Source of the DNA: Verrucomicrobiales bacterium | GTDB taxonomy: Bacteria > Verrucomicrobiota > Verrucomicrobiia > Verrucomicrobiales > SKLO01 | Assembly: GCA_007123195.1 (NCBI GenBank) | Contig: SKLO01000148.1 | Location: 1 to 14,762, forward strand | Reading direction: 5' to 3' | DNA: 14,762 nucleotides | Shown here: piece after piece, positions 12,564-14,762 of the stretch | Numbering within the stretch: position 1 is the first letter of the stretch | Layout: each line of letters begins with the position of its first letter | The notes under the pieces: model-generated | Databases searched by the model: none | The model's input: only the letters and a program-made list of their open reading frames with translations | Told to the model about the DNA's origin: nothing | Made by a program: the position numbers and the translations under genes

Positions 12564-14762
12564 ATGCAGTCACCCGGTTTCCATCACCCCGCCAAGCCGT
12601 CCCGCCGGCGCGGCGTCGCCCTCTTGCTCGTCATCAGCACGGTCGCCATCATGTGCCTGCTGGTGATTGCCTTCCTCTCCCTGGTGCGCTCGGAGGAGCA
12701 ATCGTCCGAGGCCTTCGCCCAGGGCGTCGAGGTCCGCAACCTCTCCGACATCCCCCTCAACCTCGTCATCGGCCAGCTGCGCAAGGCCACCGAGAACAAC
12801 GGCGCCCGCCGCACCTGGGCCTCGCAGCCGGGCATGATCCGCGTCTTCGGCACCACCAACGACGGCGGCCAGCACGCCTTCCGCGCCCTCGCCGAATCCG
12901 CTTACAAACTATACTCCAGCGACCAAATGGTCTGGACTCCCCAGTCGGGTGCCGACCTCGCCTCCATGCTCGCCGCCGAACAGGTCGCCATCAGCGACTG
13001 GGACCAGCGCCCCGGCATGTTCGTCGACCTCAACCAGCCGGTGCCGGTGCTGCTCGACGGCGAAACCGCCGAACTGGAGTTTCCCATCTTCGATCCCCGC
13101 GCCACCTTCAGCGGTGCCGACGAGGCCATCGAAGGCCTGGCCGTCGACCCCGCCGCCGTCGCCGGCACCCGCCTGCCGGCCTCCTCCTCCGATCCCTCGG
13201 CGCGCGCCCCCATGCCGGTGCGCTGGCTCTACGTGCTGCGCGACGGCACCACCGTCACCCCGTCCTCCGCCGACGACGAACGCGCCATCTTCACCGGCCC
13301 CGATGCCCCCACCCGCGACAACCCCATCGTCGGCCGCGTCGCCTTCTGGACCGACGACGAAACCTGCAAGGTCAACATCAACACCGCCTCCGAGGGCACC
13401 GGCTGGGAAGTGCCGCGGGCCAACAACGACACCGACCACCTCTACGCCAACCGCATCCCCGCCCAGAACGAGTTCTCGCGTTACCCGGGCCATCCCGCCA
13501 CCACTTCGCTCAGCCCCGTGTTCCAGCGCTTCGGCCCGCAGTTTGTCATCAACAGCAGCCTGTCCGACGACGAGCGTCGCCAGCGGGTCGAGCGCTTCCA
13601 CCGGCTCGCCCCGCGGCTCGATTGGGGCGGCACCATGGGCGGCACCCGCAACGCCCCGGCCGCCATCCCCATCATGCTGCGCGACGAGCGCCTCTACAGC
13701 AGCGTCGACGAGATGTTCTTTGACGCCAATCGCGTCAACAACGACGCCGGCCTCACTCGCGAGCACCTGAACATGAGCCGCTTCGTGCTGACCGCCCACA
13801 GCCGCGCGCCCGAACTCAACCTGTTCAACAAACCCCGCGTCATGCTCTGGCCGGTCTCACGCAACACCAACGACCGCAACGAGCAGGATCGCCTGCTGGC
13901 GTTCCTCGGCACCGGTGGCGGCCGCCCGTGGTTGTTCGACCGCCACAGCAACTACAAGAACCACAATGAAGTCGGTTCTTCCCAGCACCCGTGGCAGGAC
14001 CTGCGCGCCAGCGACGGCAGCCGCAACTGGGCCATGTATGACGCCTACATGCGCTTCCTCACCGGCAACCAGGTCGCCGGCCACCGCTACCAGATCCCCG
14101 GGTTCGGCGGCACCTTCGTGGAAAAATACGGCGCCGCCCGCCGCGACCAGATCCTGACCCAGAAATTCGACCTCATGCGCTGGGGCATCAACCAATACAG
14201 CACCGGCCTGACCCCGCAATACGCCTACCTGCCGGCCCGCGGCGGCATCGCCGGCACCAGCAACTCCGGCCTGCTCGGTGAAACCTCGGCCGTGCCGTTG
14301 CAGCCGGGGACCAGCAACTCGCGCGGCTTCGGCCGCTGGCCCACCATCACCGAGATGACCATCGTGTTCGTCGCCACCAGACAGGACACCCCGCCCGTTG
14401 GCGGCCAGCCCGCCCACCACCCCACCCACCTCCAGGCCTACCTCATCCTCGAGCCGTTCTCACCCACCGCCGGCCCACCGTCATGGACCGGCAACGTGCG
14501 CTACCGCATCGAGCACCTGCAGAACTTCCAGGTCCACTTCAACCGTCCCAACGGCGCCAGCAGCCCCCAGCAGTCGCTCGGCTTTCCCCCGGTCGCCAAC
14601 GCCACCAACCGCGCCAACTACGCCGAAGGCTACGGCACCGGTGGCCACTCGACCCCCTACACCGGCATGTTCTCCATGTTCCGCCAACCCGACCGTGGCT
14701 TCCACGACGGTCCCGACAACGCCCGCGGCACCCCGAAGACCATCGACGGCTACAACGAGAAC
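12564..14762 (+). CDS. Verru_Chthon cassette protein A, GspK-like N-terminus (3' end cut by window edge)
   Basis: Open from ATG 12564 to the right edge, 733 codons, no stop. Family A members are large (of the order of 1000 residues or more), so a substantial part is missing. After a short basic leader (PSRRRG) comes VALLLVISTVAIMCLLVIAFLSLV. Cleavage after G17 would leave Val at +1 and Leu, not Glu, at +5. That is the signature of GspK/PilX-type minor pseudopilins. The helix runs into RSEEQSSEAFAQGVEVRNLSDIPLNLVIGQL. DDETCKVNINTAS (near 264-276) resembles the D-E-x-x-(K/R)-(L/V)-N-(L/I)-N segment of GspK. The rest is a long Asn/Thr/Gly/aromatic-rich part, as in extracytoplasmic proteins. It is the fourth gene of the cassette, 51 bases after D, and its start has no clear Shine-Dalgarno site. 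The assignment rests on the N-terminus, size and neighbours. Confidence 0.85.
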   Translation, partial: MQSPGFHHPAKPSRRRGVALLLVISTVAIMCLLVIAFLSLVRSEEQSSEAFAQGVEVRNLSDIPLNLVIGQLRKATENNGARRTWASQPGMIRVFGTTNDGGQHAFRALAESAYKLYSSDQMVWTPQSGADLASMLAAEQVAISDWDQRPGMFVDLNQPVPVLLDGETAELEFPIFDPRATFSGADEAIEGLAVDPAAVAGTRLPASSSDPSARAPMPVRWLYVLRDGTTVTPSSADDERAIFTGPDAPTRDNPIVGRVAFWTDDETCKVNINTASEGTGWEVPRANNDTDHLYANRIPAQNEFSRYPGHPATTSLSPVFQRFGPQFVINSSLSDDERRQRVERFHRLAPRLDWGGTMGGTRNAPAAIPIMLRDERLYSSVDEMFFDANRVNNDAGLTREHLNMSRFVLTAHSRAPELNLFNKPRVMLWPVSRNTNDRNEQDRLLAFLGTGGGRPWLFDRHSNYKNHNEVGSSQHPWQDLRASDGSRNWAMYDAYMRFLTGNQVAGHRYQIPGFGGTFVEKYGAARRDQILTQKFDLMRWGINQYSTGLTPQYAYLPARGGIAGTSNSGLLGETSAVPLQPGTSNSRGFGRWPTITEMTIVFVATRQDTPPVGGQPAHHPTHLQAYLILEPFSPTAGPPSWTGNVRYRIEHLQNFQVHFNRPNGASSPQQSLGFPPVANATNRANYAEGYGTGGHSTPYTGMFSMFRQPDRGFHDGPDNARGTPKTIDGYNEN

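Noticed and set aside
11582..13723. Plus-strand open frame of 713 codons across cassettes C, D and A
   Set aside because: Runs in a different frame through three genes with clear prepilin signals. The translation is Arg/Pro/His low complexity.
1..14762. CRISPR arrays, tRNA or rRNA genes, insertion sequences
   Set aside because: No regularly spaced repeats, tRNA-like folds, rRNA segments or transposase motifs were noticed on reading either strand.

Overview
The window is GC-rich bacterial DNA with dense, mostly co-directional genes. Four consecutive prepilin-like genes at the right end match, by architecture and recognisable sequence, the four proteins of the Verru_Chthon cassette (families A, B, C and D). 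That cassette was described from Verrucomicrobium and Chthoniobacter, so the source is most likely a high-GC member of the Verrucomicrobiota. No lower rank can be read from the sequence. All names come from reading motifs; no database search was run.

Layout. (1) Positions 1-2556, minus strand: leucyl-tRNA synthetase, missing only its last few dozen residues at the left edge. (2) Positions 2557-2885: a GC-rich divergent intergenic region with direct repeats and a stable hairpin just before the pyrimidine genes. (3) Positions 2886-6643, plus strand: pyrB, pyrC, pyrF and pyrE. They encode aspartate carbamoyltransferase, a class I dihydroorotase, OMP decarboxylase and orotate phosphoribosyltransferase. 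The last three genes overlap and are probably translationally coupled. pyrD and carAB are not in the window. (4) Positions 6736-8427: a flavin-dependent halogenase-like monooxygenase, followed at 8469-9422 by a LysR-type regulator on the same strand. (5) Positions 9505-9735, minus strand: a very small candidate lipoprotein with a twin-arginine-like signal. (6) Positions 9736-10117: an intergenic region with an AT-rich island. It holds a candidate sigma70-type promoter whose -10 hexamer lies inside a perfect 13-bp palindrome. (7) Positions 10118-14762, plus strand: the Verru_Chthon cassette in the order B-C-D-A, with A running off the right edge.

The pyr genes make UMP from carbamoyl phosphate together with a PyrD encoded elsewhere. 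The halogenase-like enzyme and its LysR neighbour look like a small accessory module. The cassette is the least understood part. B, C and D carry class III (type IV pilin-like) signal sequences with Glu at +5. A carries a similar signal without Glu5 and continues as a very large protein. This is the same division of labour as the minor pseudopilins GspH/I/J and GspK at the tip of the type II secretion pseudopilus, which suggests a testable role. Shine-Dalgarno sites are strong at some tightly overlapping junctions (pyrF, cassette D) and not evident at most other starts.
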